Counted from the first letter of the stretch, positions 7,993-16,777 are shown. The stretch: 64,000 nucleotides of DNA from Crocinitomicaceae bacterium (GCA_029249445.1 JAQWHI010000003.1:62001-126000), one strand, 5' to 3'. Notes: a model not told the origin generated them from the sequence alone. Program-made: numbers and translations.

Positions 7993-9222
7993 TTAACGGA
8001 CAGGTTGATGTCCATACTTTTTTGAACCAATTAAAGCGAGAGCAAATGCAGCGAATGGTAGGGCACTGACAAAGTAGTAGAGTTTATACCCGATAAACCC
8101 GTACAATGTCGCAGCCAAAATGGGAAATACTGCCATTGCCAATGAATTAATAGACTCGCTTATTCCCATAATCTCACCTTGTTTTTTCGGATTTGAATGA
8201 ATAGCAATTAGCGCATTAAATGTGGGGAAACATAGAGATAGCCCAAGATTTAGAATATAATAACAGCCGAGAAAAAGAACGAGATTTCTCGAAAGTGTCA
8301 GGCTAATCATACCAAGAGCACAGAGCAACAGTCCGATTAGTAATGTCTTAAATTCTCCAAAATATTTAACGAATCGTTTGGACAAAAATGCTTGATTAAA
8401 GGCCAAAAACGTCCCAACCGCAAACATGAAGAATCCAAGTTGATATTCATTAAATTCAAAAAGATCAATTAAAAAAAGTGCCATTGTTCCGATATAAAGT
8501 CCCATCATTGACGAAAAAATCATTTTCACTGTGAAAATCGTTTTGATTATTGGTGCTGGATTTACTGTTTTAATGCGCTCTGGAATGTATAATACATCTT
8601 TCAAAGACCTGCGTTTGTAATCTATTCGATCATCTGCAGGATGCGACTCTTTAAGCCATGTAACGATAGCAATTAAAGTACATACTGAAATAAAAATTGA
8701 CGTAAATATTGTTCCTAAATAACCCAATGGGGATGCAGCAGTTAGCCCTCCGATTCCTGGTCCGATAATCATTCCTAATCCTGCGATTCCCCCGAGGTAA
8801 CCAAAAATATAGGACTTCTCCTCCCTACTTGTAATATCAGAAACATAGGCATTAGTTACCGAAACATTTCCTCCTGTTATACCATCCAATGCACGTGAAA
8901 TTGCTATAATCACTAAAGGCAATGCCAATCCAAAAACGTGATAACTTGGGAGTGTCAATGCAATCGCAAAAATAATCCAACTCAGTAATGTCCCTCCCTG
9001 ACTAACCAAAAGTATCTTTTTTCGACCTATTGTATCCGATAATGCGCCAAGAACTGGCGCACCGATAAACTGAAAACTAGAATAAAGTGACAATAACAAA
9101 CCAAAAACCCACTTCGGTGCACCGTAACTATCAACAACAAAAGGAAGTATTGGCATTAAAATGCTAAATCCAAGTACGTTCACAAAAGTTAAAAGATATG
9201 CTGGAAGTAGTTTTTTTGACAT
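7993..9222 (-). CDS. MFS transporter, TetA/DHA1-like
   Basis: Twelve-helix major facilitator exporter of about 409 residues in the inner membrane. The loop 2-3 signature GALSDTIGRKKILL (about residues 60-73) is the classic MFS motif A. The helix 4-5 region ALDGITGGNVSVTNAYVSDIT resembles tetracycline/H+ antiporters of the TetA class. The drug or metabolite cannot be predicted, and most TetA-like chromosomal MFS genes in this phylum are not proven resistance genes. The ATG at 9222 is preferred over an upstream TTG, because a TAACTTTG promoter element (minus strand, 9226-9233) overlaps the TTG and would start transcription at or next to the ATG. Confidence 0.88.
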   Translation of the reverse strand: MSKKLLPAYLLTFVNVLGFSILMPILPFVVDSYGAPKWVFGLLLSLYSSFQFIGAPVLGALSDTIGRKKILLVSQGGTLLSWIIFAIALTLPSYHVFGLALPLVIIAISRALDGITGGNVSVTNAYVSDITSREEKSYIFGYLGGIAGLGMIIGPGIGGLTAASPLGYLGTIFTSIFISVCTLIAIVTWLKESHPADDRIDYKRRSLKDVLYIPERIKTVNPAPIIKTIFTVKMIFSSMMGLYIGTMALFLIDLFEFNEYQLGFFMFAVGTFLAFNQAFLSKRFVKYFGEFKTLLIGLLLCALGMISLTLSRNLVLFLGCYYILNLGLSLCFPTFNALIAIHSNPKKQGEIMGISESINSLAMAVFPILAATLYGFIGYKLYYFVSALPFAAFALALIGSKKYGHQPVR

Positions 9223-9225
9223 GTC

Positions 9226-9233
9226 CAAAGTTA
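9226..9233 (-). promoter_or_regulatory. -7 promoter element of the MFS gene
   Basis: TAACTTTG on the minus strand matches TAnnTTTG. The ATG of the MFS gene begins 4 nt downstream, where transcription should start, so the mRNA may be leaderless. No clear -33 TTG is visible. Confidence 0.45.
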
Positions 9234-9399
9234 GTATTATTCGAATAGTTGTATCGAACGAGGTTGAACAAACAATTTGTTTACTTTATCGCAACATTGT
9301 TAACTATTCCAATTCATTATATAAAACAATCATAACCTTAACTTAACAGGTAAAAGGCTTTCCTGATATTACTTTTGGCCTATTAACTTTTTGGAACTT

Positions 9400-9600
9400 A
9401 TGAAGCATTTGAATCAACTTCCGCACAATTTAGCAAGTGAGAACTTAGACCACTACTTTGAACTTGGAAATGAGGCAAGCGCAAACGGACAACACCAACA
9501 ATCACTTGAGTGGTTTTTTAGTGGTCGTCAAAAAGCGAAAGAATTGAACAACAAAGAGAAAGAACGGGTGTTTTCAGCGCTGATCGCAATTGCAATGTAA
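9400..9600 (+). CDS. Small TPR-like helical protein, hypothetical
   Basis: ORF of 66 residues from ATG 9400 (a TTG three codons earlier is less likely). The sequence LDHYFELGNEASANGQHQQSLEWFFSGRQKAKEL (positions only as a landmark, about residues 15-48) looks like one tetratricopeptide-type helical pair. No signal peptide or membrane segment is seen. It stands alone between a divergent MFS gene and a convergent outer-membrane gene. The amino-acid composition is that of a real soluble protein. Function unknown. Confidence 0.55.
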   Translation: MKHLNQLPHNLASENLDHYFELGNEASANGQHQQSLEWFFSGRQKAKELNNKEKERVFSALIAIAM

Positions 9601-9655
9601 TTGCGCAGCTTTACTTGCATACAAATTGATTCTTGAAATACACCAAACTGCAGAT

Positions 9656-10294
9656 TTATTTGCCCGTGAAATTCAAAACGAAGGCGGCGTAAGAACTTCT
9701 CAATTTTCCAGCAGATTCATCTTTCCTCATGTTGGTCAGTCCCTGGCTAAATCGAAACTCTGGAGACATGTAAAACACACCGAAATCGATATCTAAACCA
9801 AGAGCGACATCACCATACCATGATATTTTTGTCTCGATAGAACCCGCTGAATTATTTTCCAGTGGTATCCTCAATGCAGGACCAAAATAAAAATATGGAT
9901 TTACTTTCGATACTTTTTTTCCTAAATTATACTTTCCGTGCAACATAAAATTAAGGTTTACAGGATCAAGTTCCTTTGTTTGATTGTTGTGCTCCAAAGT
10001 TGTCGAATTGAATGATAGCTCTACTTTTTGAGAAAGGCTAAACCGCTCTTGGATTTTTAGATCTCCAAAAACACCCAATCTAAATCCTGGTCCATTGTTT
10101 ATTACTGGTGAGCACAACAGTGGTTCACCTGAAGGTGTCATGTTCGATACGAGTGAATAATCTACACCTAAGTTGAAGCCAAAGGCTGGACGAACCGTAA
10201 TTGTCGTGGATTCCTTTACAGTCTGACCTGAAGTTTGTGTAAATCCAATCCCAGCAATCGAAACACATAAGATAAATGAAAAAGTATGTGACAT
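9656..10294 (-). CDS. Outer-membrane beta-barrel protein (PorT/OmpA-barrel-like)
   Basis: Predicted exported protein of 212 residues with a signal peptide at about 1-22 (SFILCVSIAGIGFTQTSGQ). It is followed by alternating hydrophobic/polar strands with glycine and aromatic residues: NLGVDYSLV, GFRLGVFGDLKI, FMLHGKYNLGK, PYFYFGPALRI, WYGDVALGLDIDF, FYMSPEFRFSQGL. It ends SSYAAFVLNFTGK. The pattern and length fit an 8-strand porin-like barrel of the PorT family that is common in Bacteroidota. No function can be given. It lies downstream of neuC on the same strand with a gap of about 80 bp. Confidence 0.75.
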   Translation of the reverse strand: MSHTFSFILCVSIAGIGFTQTSGQTVKESTTITVRPAFGFNLGVDYSLVSNMTPSGEPLLCSPVINNGPGFRLGVFGDLKIQERFSLSQKVELSFNSTTLEHNNQTKELDPVNLNFMLHGKYNLGKKVSKVNPYFYFGPALRIPLENNSAGSIETKISWYGDVALGLDIDFGVFYMSPEFRFSQGLTNMRKDESAGKLRSSYAAFVLNFTGK

Positions 10295-10373
10295 GAGTAG
10301 AAATTTTTGTTAGACAATTTATTTCTTTAACGCATCGTGCAGTACAGTATTGCATTAGAAAAAATAAATATTT

Positions 10374-11480
10374 CTAGAAGTTCGTCTTTAATAATTCAAC
10401 AATTTTTTGGGCAGTATTTCCTTGGCCATAAGTGTGAATTGGCTTGTTGTAAGGAGTGCCTTCAATTTGCTTTACTGCTTCCAGTATCTTTTTTTGATCG
10501 AATGGAACCGTTCTGATATTGTCGCTCTCAATTCTACCTTTTTGACGGTTGCCAAGATTGATTACGTCTTTTGGAAAGAACGAAGCATCGACAAATCCTG
10601 ACGACGTATTTCCGAGCAAAAAATTGCAATATTTCATGCAAGACAAATAACCAATTGTGCCAAACGACTCTATGGAAAATGTTGCATCTGTATTGGCTGA
10701 AATAAATACATCCAGTTTACTTCTAATCATAGAACCTAAAGGATCCATATTCGGCATAGTTATAATGAGCTTGTAACGCTCTTTTAATACCTCAAGTGAA
10801 GCGATTAAATTGTCGATGTATCCTTCATTTTCAGAGAGTGATGTTGTTTCTGGATGCACAGTGATGAGTATTGAAGGAAGATTCATGTCCAAATCATATT
10901 TAGCTCTCATTTCCTCTTTGGAATAAAGTTCCATCGCCTTTAAATTGTCAATACTTAGTGCTCCAACATTGAAAATAGTAGTAGAATTACCAATAATATC
11001 ACGCACCCTATCGGCAAATATATCAGTGGTTGTAAAATGATATTTTGCCATGGATGTAATTGAGTGCCTGAATACATTGTCAATCGCTCCTTCTGTTGTT
11101 TCTCCGCCGTGTATGTGAGCTATAGGTATACAATACGGAACTGCTGCACTTACCGCAGCAAACATTTCAAACCGGTCACCTAAGGCAAAAATGAGGTCGT
11201 ATCTTTCTACCTTAAAAATATTCCCCACTTCAATTGTTGTCATCCCCATACTTTTGACAATGTCATTTGGCTGATCACCGTATATGAATTCAGGCAAAGC
11301 ATGTGCAACTTCAAATCCATCTTGAACAATAGCTGTCTTCGTCATTCCATAGGCACTTGAAACATGAGTACCAAAAGCAATGATCTGCAAATCGAATTGC
11401 TCCTCTTCCTTCAGTTTCTTCAAGAGAGGAAGATAAATACTATAGTCTGCTCGACTACTTGTTAATACACCTATTTTCAT
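10374..11480 (-). CDS. neuC: UDP-N-acetylglucosamine 2-epimerase (hydrolysing), NeuC-like
   Basis: Converts UDP-GlcNAc (or a UDP-diNAc-bacillosamine analogue) to the ManNAc-type sugar and UDP, the step before NeuB in sialic- or legionaminic-type acid synthesis. The 368 residues start at MKIGVLTSSRADYSIYLPLL. Epimerase landmarks are HIHGGETTEGAIDNVFRHSITSMAK (around 120-145), TVHPETTS and GNTSSGFVDASFF. The ATG at 11480 overlaps the neuB stop by 4 nt. The start five codons further upstream lies inside neuB and is less likely. The CMP-sugar synthetase NeuA is not adjacent. Confidence 0.9.
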   Translation of the reverse strand: MKIGVLTSSRADYSIYLPLLKKLKEEEQFDLQIIAFGTHVSSAYGMTKTAIVQDGFEVAHALPEFIYGDQPNDIVKSMGMTTIEVGNIFKVERYDLIFALGDRFEMFAAVSAAVPYCIPIAHIHGGETTEGAIDNVFRHSITSMAKYHFTTTDIFADRVRDIIGNSTTIFNVGALSIDNLKAMELYSKEEMRAKYDLDMNLPSILITVHPETTSLSENEGYIDNLIASLEVLKERYKLIITMPNMDPLGSMIRSKLDVFISANTDATFSIESFGTIGYLSCMKYCNFLLGNTSSGFVDASFFPKDVINLGNRQKGRIESDNIRTVPFDQKKILEAVKQIEGTPYNKPIHTYGQGNTAQKIVELLKTNF

Positions 11481-12493
11481 GATACGTCTGACCATTTAAA
11501 GTACGCTTCTTTATGAACATCTGAAGTAACTATTTTACCGACAATTTCATCTATTTTTGAAGGTGAAATCCCATCCCCAGGACGCTTCATAACAAGGTGT
11601 TCTATGGTAATAACGTCTCCAGAAGTTAAGCTTTGATTATAGAAAACACTTTTTCGTGCAATTTTTATGTTTTCTTTTTCTGATGGACTCACTCTCTTCA
11701 CGCCATCTCCGAGGGCTTGTTCAATATTCCTTATGCTTTGAACCATCGCCTTAAGTTCTTTGGGTTCGAGACTTGCTGCATGGTCGGGACCTACCATCCT
11801 CCGATCAAGCGTAAAATGCTTTTCAATGAGCTGTGCTCCCATTGCCACCGCCGCTATCGGAACTTCGATTCCTAGCGTGTGATCAGAATACCCTATAGCT
11901 ACATTACATTCTTCTTTGATCGTATTCATCGCCCTCAAGTTCACATCTTCCATTGGAGTTGGGTATTGCGTATTGCAGTGCAAGACAATCATATCCGAAC
12001 GTGTTGTCCCGGCTTTCTCAAGAACTTCGATGGCCTGTTTGATCTCCTCCATTGTCGACATCCCTGTAGAAATGATTTTTTTACCTGGTATCCGTGCAAT
12101 TTGGCGAATCAACGGAAAATTTGTTATTTCACCTGAAGGAATTTTAAAAATGCTTTGACCAAAACTTTCCAAAAGATCAACACTTTCCGAATCAAATGCA
12201 GTAGATAGAAACCCAATATTATTGGCTTCGCAGTGCTCAATCAAAACCTCGTGATCTTCTTTGGAAAGCTCAAGCTTTTGAACCATTTGAAGCTGAGTTT
12301 CTACCATATCCTTTGAATTCTCAATCTGGTAATTGGCTTTCTTGGCTTTAGCATCAATAATTTTTGCCGCCACAAAAGTTTGAAATTTCACATAATCTGC
12401 CTTTGCATCTGCTGCGCACTCAATCAGTCGTTTTGCGCATTCGATATCTCCATTGTGATTGACACCTGCCTCCGCTATAATGATTGTGTTCAT
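11477..12493 (-). CDS. neuB: N-acetylneuraminate (nonulosonate) synthase
   Basis: Condenses a ManNAc-type sugar with phosphoenolpyruvate to make a nine-carbon nonulosonic acid. The 338 residues show the NeuB barrel motifs AEAGVNHNGD near the N-terminus, KIPSGEITN, STGMSTMEE, HCNTQYPTP, YSDHTLG, EKHFTLDR and GPDHAASLEP. A C-terminal SAF (antifreeze-like) domain (about 275-338) contains SLTSGDVIT and KRPGDGISP. The exact product (N-acetylneuraminic, legionaminic or pseudaminic acid) cannot be read from the sequence. It is translationally coupled to neuC. Confidence 0.94.
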   Translation of the reverse strand: MNTIIIAEAGVNHNGDIECAKRLIECAADAKADYVKFQTFVAAKIIDAKAKKANYQIENSKDMVETQLQMVQKLELSKEDHEVLIEHCEANNIGFLSTAFDSESVDLLESFGQSIFKIPSGEITNFPLIRQIARIPGKKIISTGMSTMEEIKQAIEVLEKAGTTRSDMIVLHCNTQYPTPMEDVNLRAMNTIKEECNVAIGYSDHTLGIEVPIAAVAMGAQLIEKHFTLDRRMVGPDHAASLEPKELKAMVQSIRNIEQALGDGVKRVSPSEKENIKIARKSVFYNQSLTSGDVITIEHLVMKRPGDGISPSKIDEIVGKIVTSDVHKEAYFKWSDVS

Positions 12494-12783
12494 ATAAATT
12501 TTTTTATTTCATCAGAACCCCACTCGAACCGTATAGTTATTCTGTAAGATAAAAGTACTATTTTCTCCGAATCTATATTACTTTACCTCGAGGCTTTACA
12601 AGTTGTTCGACAACAAAACTAATTCGCAGAAAAAAAAGGATTCTTATCAATAAAGACGAAGTTTGAAAAGGGCAAACGCACCAAATCAATGCAAAAATTC
12701 TCGAACCAAAGAGAAAATCTTCTCTACGGATACAAACTTGGTTCCTTATGAATCGAACAAACCACAAGAAAATACGGAACCAA

Positions 12784-13584
12784 TTAAAACTCTCTCACTG
12801 CTCGCACAAAGAAAAAATCAAATATGGTATATGCAGTGCTGTTGAATTGAAGACCTGACAAGAAATTTTGTCTCCAAGCCGTTGTATTGCCGCTGCGAAT
12901 AGAGGACCAATAAGTCTTTGTTCCAAACGATCCAATTGCCGCATTTAAAGCATACATCTCATTCAACTCATGCTTTGTTGGCAATCTCCAATCTCTGAAT
13001 TTTTGAGCATCTGCAGAGTGATTTGCAGGGTCAGAAATAGCATCTTGAGCACCGTACCAAGTCGTTAAGCCTTGATCTTGTGTTTCGGCTACCAAACCGT
13101 GCTTCCCATCAGCTGAGACCCAAAAAACATAACCCCCAAGTTCTGGCCAGTATCCTACTGTATAAACAGGTGTTGCCACATTCTCAGCCATCTTTGCATG
13201 TAAAGCAAATGGTACACTCATTAATTGACTTGTTCCGGCAATGGAGTAGGAAGTACCCCCATTCGGGTCTGTCTCCGATTTAATATAAAATGGTCCATTA
13301 TTCCAATCAATGGTACTAAAATCACCAAGTATTACAGTACCTGAACCAATCTCAAGCGTCACAAGGCCATTATCATTTGAAGCAGGAGCGTGTGTTTCAA
13401 CATACAATGCAGTACCAGTGGCTGAACCTTGCAGAATACTAACTTGCATGCCTATGTTTTGATTGACTAACAAGGCATTTGATGCATCACGAACTACAGC
13501 CTGGAAAGTCATTTTCTCAGGGGCTTGTGCAAAACTTATCAAACTAAATAGTAAGGCAGTAACTAGTGTAAACGTTTTTTTCAT
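12784..13584 (-). CDS. Secreted protein with C-terminal DUF1566/Lcl-like domain
   Basis: Exported protein of 266 residues with a signal peptide (MKKTFTLVTALLFSLISFAQ). The N-terminal part (KMTFQAVVRDASNALLVNQNIGM, then VPFALHAKMAE near residue 130) is the fold found at the start of many Bacteroidota surface and tail-fibre-like proteins. The C-terminal half has DUF1566/Lcl features: DWRLPTKHELNEMY, a TYWSSI motif and a final FFVRAVREF. Lcl-type domains have been linked to adhesion. The gene follows the T9SS protein by only 6 nt, so both are probably on one transcript. Confidence 0.75.
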   Translation of the reverse strand: MKKTFTLVTALLFSLISFAQAPEKMTFQAVVRDASNALLVNQNIGMQVSILQGSATGTALYVETHAPASNDNGLVTLEIGSGTVILGDFSTIDWNNGPFYIKSETDPNGGTSYSIAGTSQLMSVPFALHAKMAENVATPVYTVGYWPELGGYVFWVSADGKHGLVAETQDQGLTTWYGAQDAISDPANHSADAQKFRDWRLPTKHELNEMYALNAAIGSFGTKTYWSSIRSGNTTAWRQNFLSGLQFNSTAYTIFDFFFVRAVREF

Positions 13585-13590
13585 AAGTAG

Positions 13591-14070
13591 TTAGTTTTTA
13601 ATAATTCTAAAAGTTTTAATAGTTAAATGGTTGTTTGTAATGGACAATAAGTAAGTATCAGAAGGGTATTGATTTAAATTGATATTTGTGATGGATTCAT
13701 CACACTCATTGCTTATCAGTGTTTTACCCGTTGAATTATACAAGTGATATGAAAGATTTTCAAAATTCATGTCTTCCACGGTCAAAACTAATTGGTCTGA
13801 AGTTGGATTTGGATAAGCATTTAACTTTAAATAAATCGCTGAAAGCTCATCAGTACCAACAGTATATATTTCATACGGTTGTTGCACTCCCTGGAGAACA
13901 GAACCAGAATTTCCAACATTTAAATCTATACTTACTTGACCTAAGGAGTAGGCTATTGATCCACCCGAACCATTTGCATTTGTCCCAGATGAAAGAATCG
14001 TTTCTTGAGCACTTAAAAAAAACGTAAATAACACAAGAGAGAAAGTAAGTAGCAGGCGAGAATCTAACAT
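13591..14070 (-). CDS. Small T9SS type A sorting domain protein
   Basis: Secreted protein of 159 residues. A signal peptide is at about 1-21 (LLLTFSLVLFTFFLSAQ). A short conserved module (SIAYSLGQVSIDLN, then VLQGVQQPYEI) follows, and then a type IX secretion C-terminal sorting domain from about residue 84 (LNAYPNPTSDQLVLTVED, LYNSTGKTLI, YLLSITNN, FRIIKN). The PNP..D signature and the KTFRIIKN-like end fit the type A sorting domain. It is exported by the Sec and T9SS machineries to the cell surface. It is upstream of, and close to, the DUF1566 gene. A minus-strand TATTTTTG (14082-14089) is a good promoter candidate. Confidence 0.85.
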   Translation of the reverse strand: MLDSRLLLTFSLVLFTFFLSAQETILSSGTNANGSGGSIAYSLGQVSIDLNVGNSGSVLQGVQQPYEIYTVGTDELSAIYLKLNAYPNPTSDQLVLTVEDMNFENLSYHLYNSTGKTLISNECDESITNINLNQYPSDTYLLSITNNHLTIKTFRIIKN

Positions 14071-14081
14071 GTTTTTATTTC

Positions 14082-14089
14082 CAAAAATA
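14082..14089 (-). promoter_or_regulatory. -7 promoter element for the T9SS/DUF1566 gene pair
   Basis: TATTTTTG on the minus strand fits TAnnTTTG and lies 12 bp upstream of the ATG at 14070. No convincing -33 TTG is visible. The rest of the 284-bp divergent intergenic region (14071-14354) shows only the lectin-gene promoter at 14327-14334. Confidence 0.4.
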
Positions 14090-14326
14090 ACTTATGTTTT
14101 TTAGTATAACTACGAAATCAAAATATATTTGAATAATGGCAGGTCGAGAGGCATTTAATTAATGGAAATCCTACAGCTTGTATAAAGAACATGTTGTTTC
14201 TCTCCTGCAAGCTCGCCTTTTTTCTTTTCCATTTTTGACCATTGAGATATGAAAATGAGATCAAACACTAATTGGTTTATTTTTTCAGGTTCCCGCGGCA
14301 GTTAATTTTCTACAAAAGAATTAATG

Positions 14327-14334
14327 TATCTTTG
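14327..14334 (+). promoter_or_regulatory. -7 promoter element for the lectin-like gene
   Basis: TATCTTTG is an exact TAnnTTTG match 20 bp upstream of the ATG at 14355, giving a leader of about 16 nt. The -33 TTG is degenerate. Confidence 0.45.
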
Positions 14335-14354
14335 CTTTTTGTATTAAGTACTAT

Positions 14355-16055
14355 ATGTCTCGTAAATTACTTTCGACCATCGTTTTTTTGTTCTGTGCTG
14401 TGCTCAGTGGTTATGGTCAGAATATTATCGTGGATGGCACAACACTGGCCAACGTTCCTGGAGGCCCTTTAAATAACTGTGCACCTGATGGTTACAGGCT
14501 TGTCGGGTCAGCACTGGGTAATGGGAATTGCGTATCATTAACGCAAACTACGTTTAGCTCAGGAGCACTTTGGGTTTGTGATGAGATGAATCTCAACCAA
14601 TCGTTCAAAGTCAATTTTCAAGCAAACTTCGGCACCATAAATTCTGGTGATGGAATTGCATTTGTCCTTAATAGTGATCCGAATAGTGATCTTGTAGGTG
14701 GCGCTGGAGGTGGAATGGGGTATTCTTTCGGAACCTTCACAGGTTGCATCCCCGCTTCAAACTGTACGATAACACCTTCTGTTGTTGTTGAGTTTGATAC
14801 ATGGGACAACTCAAATGATTCTTGGTCGAGCATTGCCCCAGCATTAGGAACAATTGACGATAACTCATGCGACCATGCGACAATTCTAACAAATGCCAAT
14901 CAAACCACAGCGGGCACAATAGCAGGACCGAATTGTTTGCTTCCTGCAGGGGCAGATGTGACTGACGGATTACCTCATGATGTCTGTATAATTTGGGATG
15001 TTGCGAACCTTGAGTATTCTGTATATTTCGACAGTTCCCTTGTATCGGTTTACAATGGTGACATTCGCTCCTTTTTCACCGGATCTCCAATTGTGCGCTG
15101 GGGATTTACAGCTGGTTCAGGTGGGGCAAATCAAAATCAAAGGGTGTGTAGCGTTGAAATGATTACGAACCCGGTTAATCCATCATGTAATTGCCAAGAG
15201 CCTGTAGTTAGCTACCTACCAGACCCTATTGAGATTTGTTCTGGAGAAACAACCTCCATAAGCCTTTCAAGCAATGTTATTGGAACAAACTACAATTGGA
15301 GTGCTGAGGAAAACATCAATGTAACGGGTGAAAGCATCTCTCTGCAAACTGGGGCATCTATTGTCGAAACATTAACAAATACATCAACTTCAGTTCAACT
15401 GGTCAATTATACAGTAACACCTTCTGTTGCATGCACAACGGGCGTAGATTTAGTTATTCCTGTTATCATTTTTCCGAATCCAAGTCTACTTGGAGAATCT
15501 GAGATTTGTATTGGTTCAACAACACAGTTAACAGGATTAGGAACGGCACATCCGACTCTACCTTGGCTTTCATCAAATCCCGCTGTTGCGACAATTACAA
15601 ATACTGGATTAGCTACTGGATTGTCTTCCGGAACAACAATGGTTACCTATAAGAACAGCAACGATTGCCAGAGGACATTAACATTAACTGTAGAGCCCTG
15701 TGGATGTTCGGATCCAAATGCATCCAATTACAATCCGTTAGCAACAATTGATGACGGATCATGTGTGTATCCCTTGCCAACTGTTAGTGCACCAAATATT
15801 TTCACCCCTAATGATGACGGCATAAATGATGTATTCTACCTCAAATCAACCAATACGGTGCGTATTGAACTGATCATTTTAAACCGTTGGGGAATTGTTT
15901 TGTATGAAGGCAGCGGCATCGACCCTGCATGGGATGGAACGTCTTCAAACGGAAATAAAGCTAACGAAGGAACCTACTTCTATAAATACATCGCAACCGG
16001 TCCGGGCGGCGACACAAAAGATGGTCAAGGGTTCGTTCAACTCATCTTATATTGA
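14355..16055 (+). CDS. Lectin-like, Ig-like surface protein with T9SS type B sorting domain
   Basis: Secreted multidomain protein of 566 residues. A signal peptide (about 1-21, MSRKLLSTIVFLFCAVLSGYG) precedes an L-type (legume-like) lectin domain (about 40-270; VNFQANFG, GDGIAFVLNSDP, VVEFDTWDNSND, HDVCIIWD). Ig-like regions follow, including a BIG2-like stretch (LSSNPAVATITNTGLATGLSSG, about 412-434). Next is the short Cys-rich Bacteroidota motif DPNASNYNPLATIDDGSC (about 456-473). The C-terminal gliding-motility-associated (type B) domain begins APNIFTPNDDGINDVF and ends with EGTYFYKY. It is probably a cell-surface carbohydrate-binding adhesin. A strong terminator follows directly. Confidence 0.87.
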   Translation: MSRKLLSTIVFLFCAVLSGYGQNIIVDGTTLANVPGGPLNNCAPDGYRLVGSALGNGNCVSLTQTTFSSGALWVCDEMNLNQSFKVNFQANFGTINSGDGIAFVLNSDPNSDLVGGAGGGMGYSFGTFTGCIPASNCTITPSVVVEFDTWDNSNDSWSSIAPALGTIDDNSCDHATILTNANQTTAGTIAGPNCLLPAGADVTDGLPHDVCIIWDVANLEYSVYFDSSLVSVYNGDIRSFFTGSPIVRWGFTAGSGGANQNQRVCSVEMITNPVNPSCNCQEPVVSYLPDPIEICSGETTSISLSSNVIGTNYNWSAEENINVTGESISLQTGASIVETLTNTSTSVQLVNYTVTPSVACTTGVDLVIPVIIFPNPSLLGESEICIGSTTQLTGLGTAHPTLPWLSSNPAVATITNTGLATGLSSGTTMVTYKNSNDCQRTLTLTVEPCGCSDPNASNYNPLATIDDGSCVYPLPTVSAPNIFTPNDDGINDVFYLKSTNTVRIELIILNRWGIVLYEGSGIDPAWDGTSSNGNKANEGTYFYKYIATGPGGDTKDGQGFVQLILY

Positions 16056-16069
16056 ACTTCCAGATTCTA

Positions 16070-16109
16070 TAAAAAAGCCCCGTATCATTATGATACGGGG
16101 CTTTTTTTT
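16070..16109 (+). terminator. Strong Rho-independent terminator after the lectin-like gene
   Basis: A near-perfect GC-rich inverted repeat (AAGCCCCGTATCAT and its complement, 2-3 nt loop) is flanked by A-run and T-run, so it could work on both strands. It begins 15 bp after the stop at 16055. Confidence 0.93.
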
Positions 16110-16518
16110 AAATGTACCCAAGGACGGACAAATATCGAACTTTTTGAAAGAGGATATCCTATTAGTTCTGAGCAATTATTTATGATCCTTATCCTCGGTT
16201 ATGAAGCATTAATTAGGTTCTGACGCATTAATTAATTTTCAAATGTTTTTCATTAAAATTTCCCTTCCTTCAAAAAGTTAAATCGCAAACAAACAAAGGC
16301 TTAGGTAAAGGAAAGGTAGAATCATTTTTATTAGACAGAAGAACTCGCCATATTATTATGGGTAGTTCTAGATATTTTCTTCAGCAAAATAATTATTTTT
16401 GGGATCTCATATCTAACCGTTAGATTATAAAACAACTGCTGATAAAAGCCCCAGTTGTGAAACCGAGGCAATCTTACAAGTATAGGGTGGAAGCCCCAAT
16501 ACAAGGGTCTTTAATAAA
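16110..16518. other. Gene-free stretch before the tRNA pair
   Basis: No ORF with coding character and no known RNA was recognised. It holds two direct copies of CATTAATTA (about 16208-16238) and a few short weak inverted repeats (for example AGAACT...AGTTCT around 16348-16372). Nothing here can be assigned a function. Confidence 0.4.
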
Positions 16519-16549
16519 ATAAAGCCCCTCCATTACTGGAGAGGCTTTA
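16519..16549 (-). terminator. Terminator of the tRNA-Gly/tRNA-Leu unit
   Basis: AAAGCCCCTCC and GGAGAGGCTTT pair with one mismatch. On the minus strand the stem is followed by TTTATTTTATT. It lies directly after the 3' end of tRNA-Leu. Confidence 0.8.
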
Positions 16550-16550
16550 G

Positions 16551-16634
16551 TACTCGAGACGGGACTTGAACCCGTACGCCCCGAAGAGCACAGGATTTTA
16601 AGTCCGGCGTGTCTACCAATTCCACCACTCGAGC
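16551..16634 (-). tRNA. tRNA-Leu (anticodon TAA)
   Basis: An 84-nt class II tRNA on the minus strand. The acceptor arm GCTCGAG pairs with CTCGAGT (last pair G-T). The D-loop is TGGTGGAATTGGTAGACAC, the anticodon loop CTTAAAA carries TAA, the variable arm is long and the T-arm is GGGTTCAAGTCCC. The CCA end is not encoded. The anticodon stem CCGGA/TCCTG contains one C-T mismatch where close relatives would be expected to pair. It reads TTA and TTG codons. Confidence 0.92.
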
Positions 16635-16637
16635 AAT

Positions 16638-16660
16638 TGTTTGTTCGGACTGAACAAACA
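16638..16660 (-). other. Hairpin just 5' of tRNA-Leu
   Basis: A perfect 9-bp inverted repeat (TGTTTGTTC / GAACAAACA, 5-nt loop) is 3 nt from the 5' end of tRNA-Leu, between the two tRNAs. It may help processing of a joint precursor. It has no T-run, so it is not a typical terminator. Confidence 0.45.
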
Positions 16661-16777
16661 GGTAGTCTTAATCAGCGCCATCCTATACGCTTTAACATTA
16701 ATTATTCCCTGAGACAGCTGCCGCTGATCTCCGCAGGAAGTTTCTTTCAAAAGGCAGCTTTACTGCGTTTTGTATTG

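Noticed and set aside
9590-9796. 68-residue plus-strand reading frame after the small TPR-like gene
   Set aside because: It lies mostly opposite the outer-membrane barrel gene and has no coding character of its own.
12573-12845. Short reading frames on both strands upstream of neuB
   Set aside because: Composition is not protein-like, with no start context or homology pattern; the 290-bp gap appears to be non-coding.
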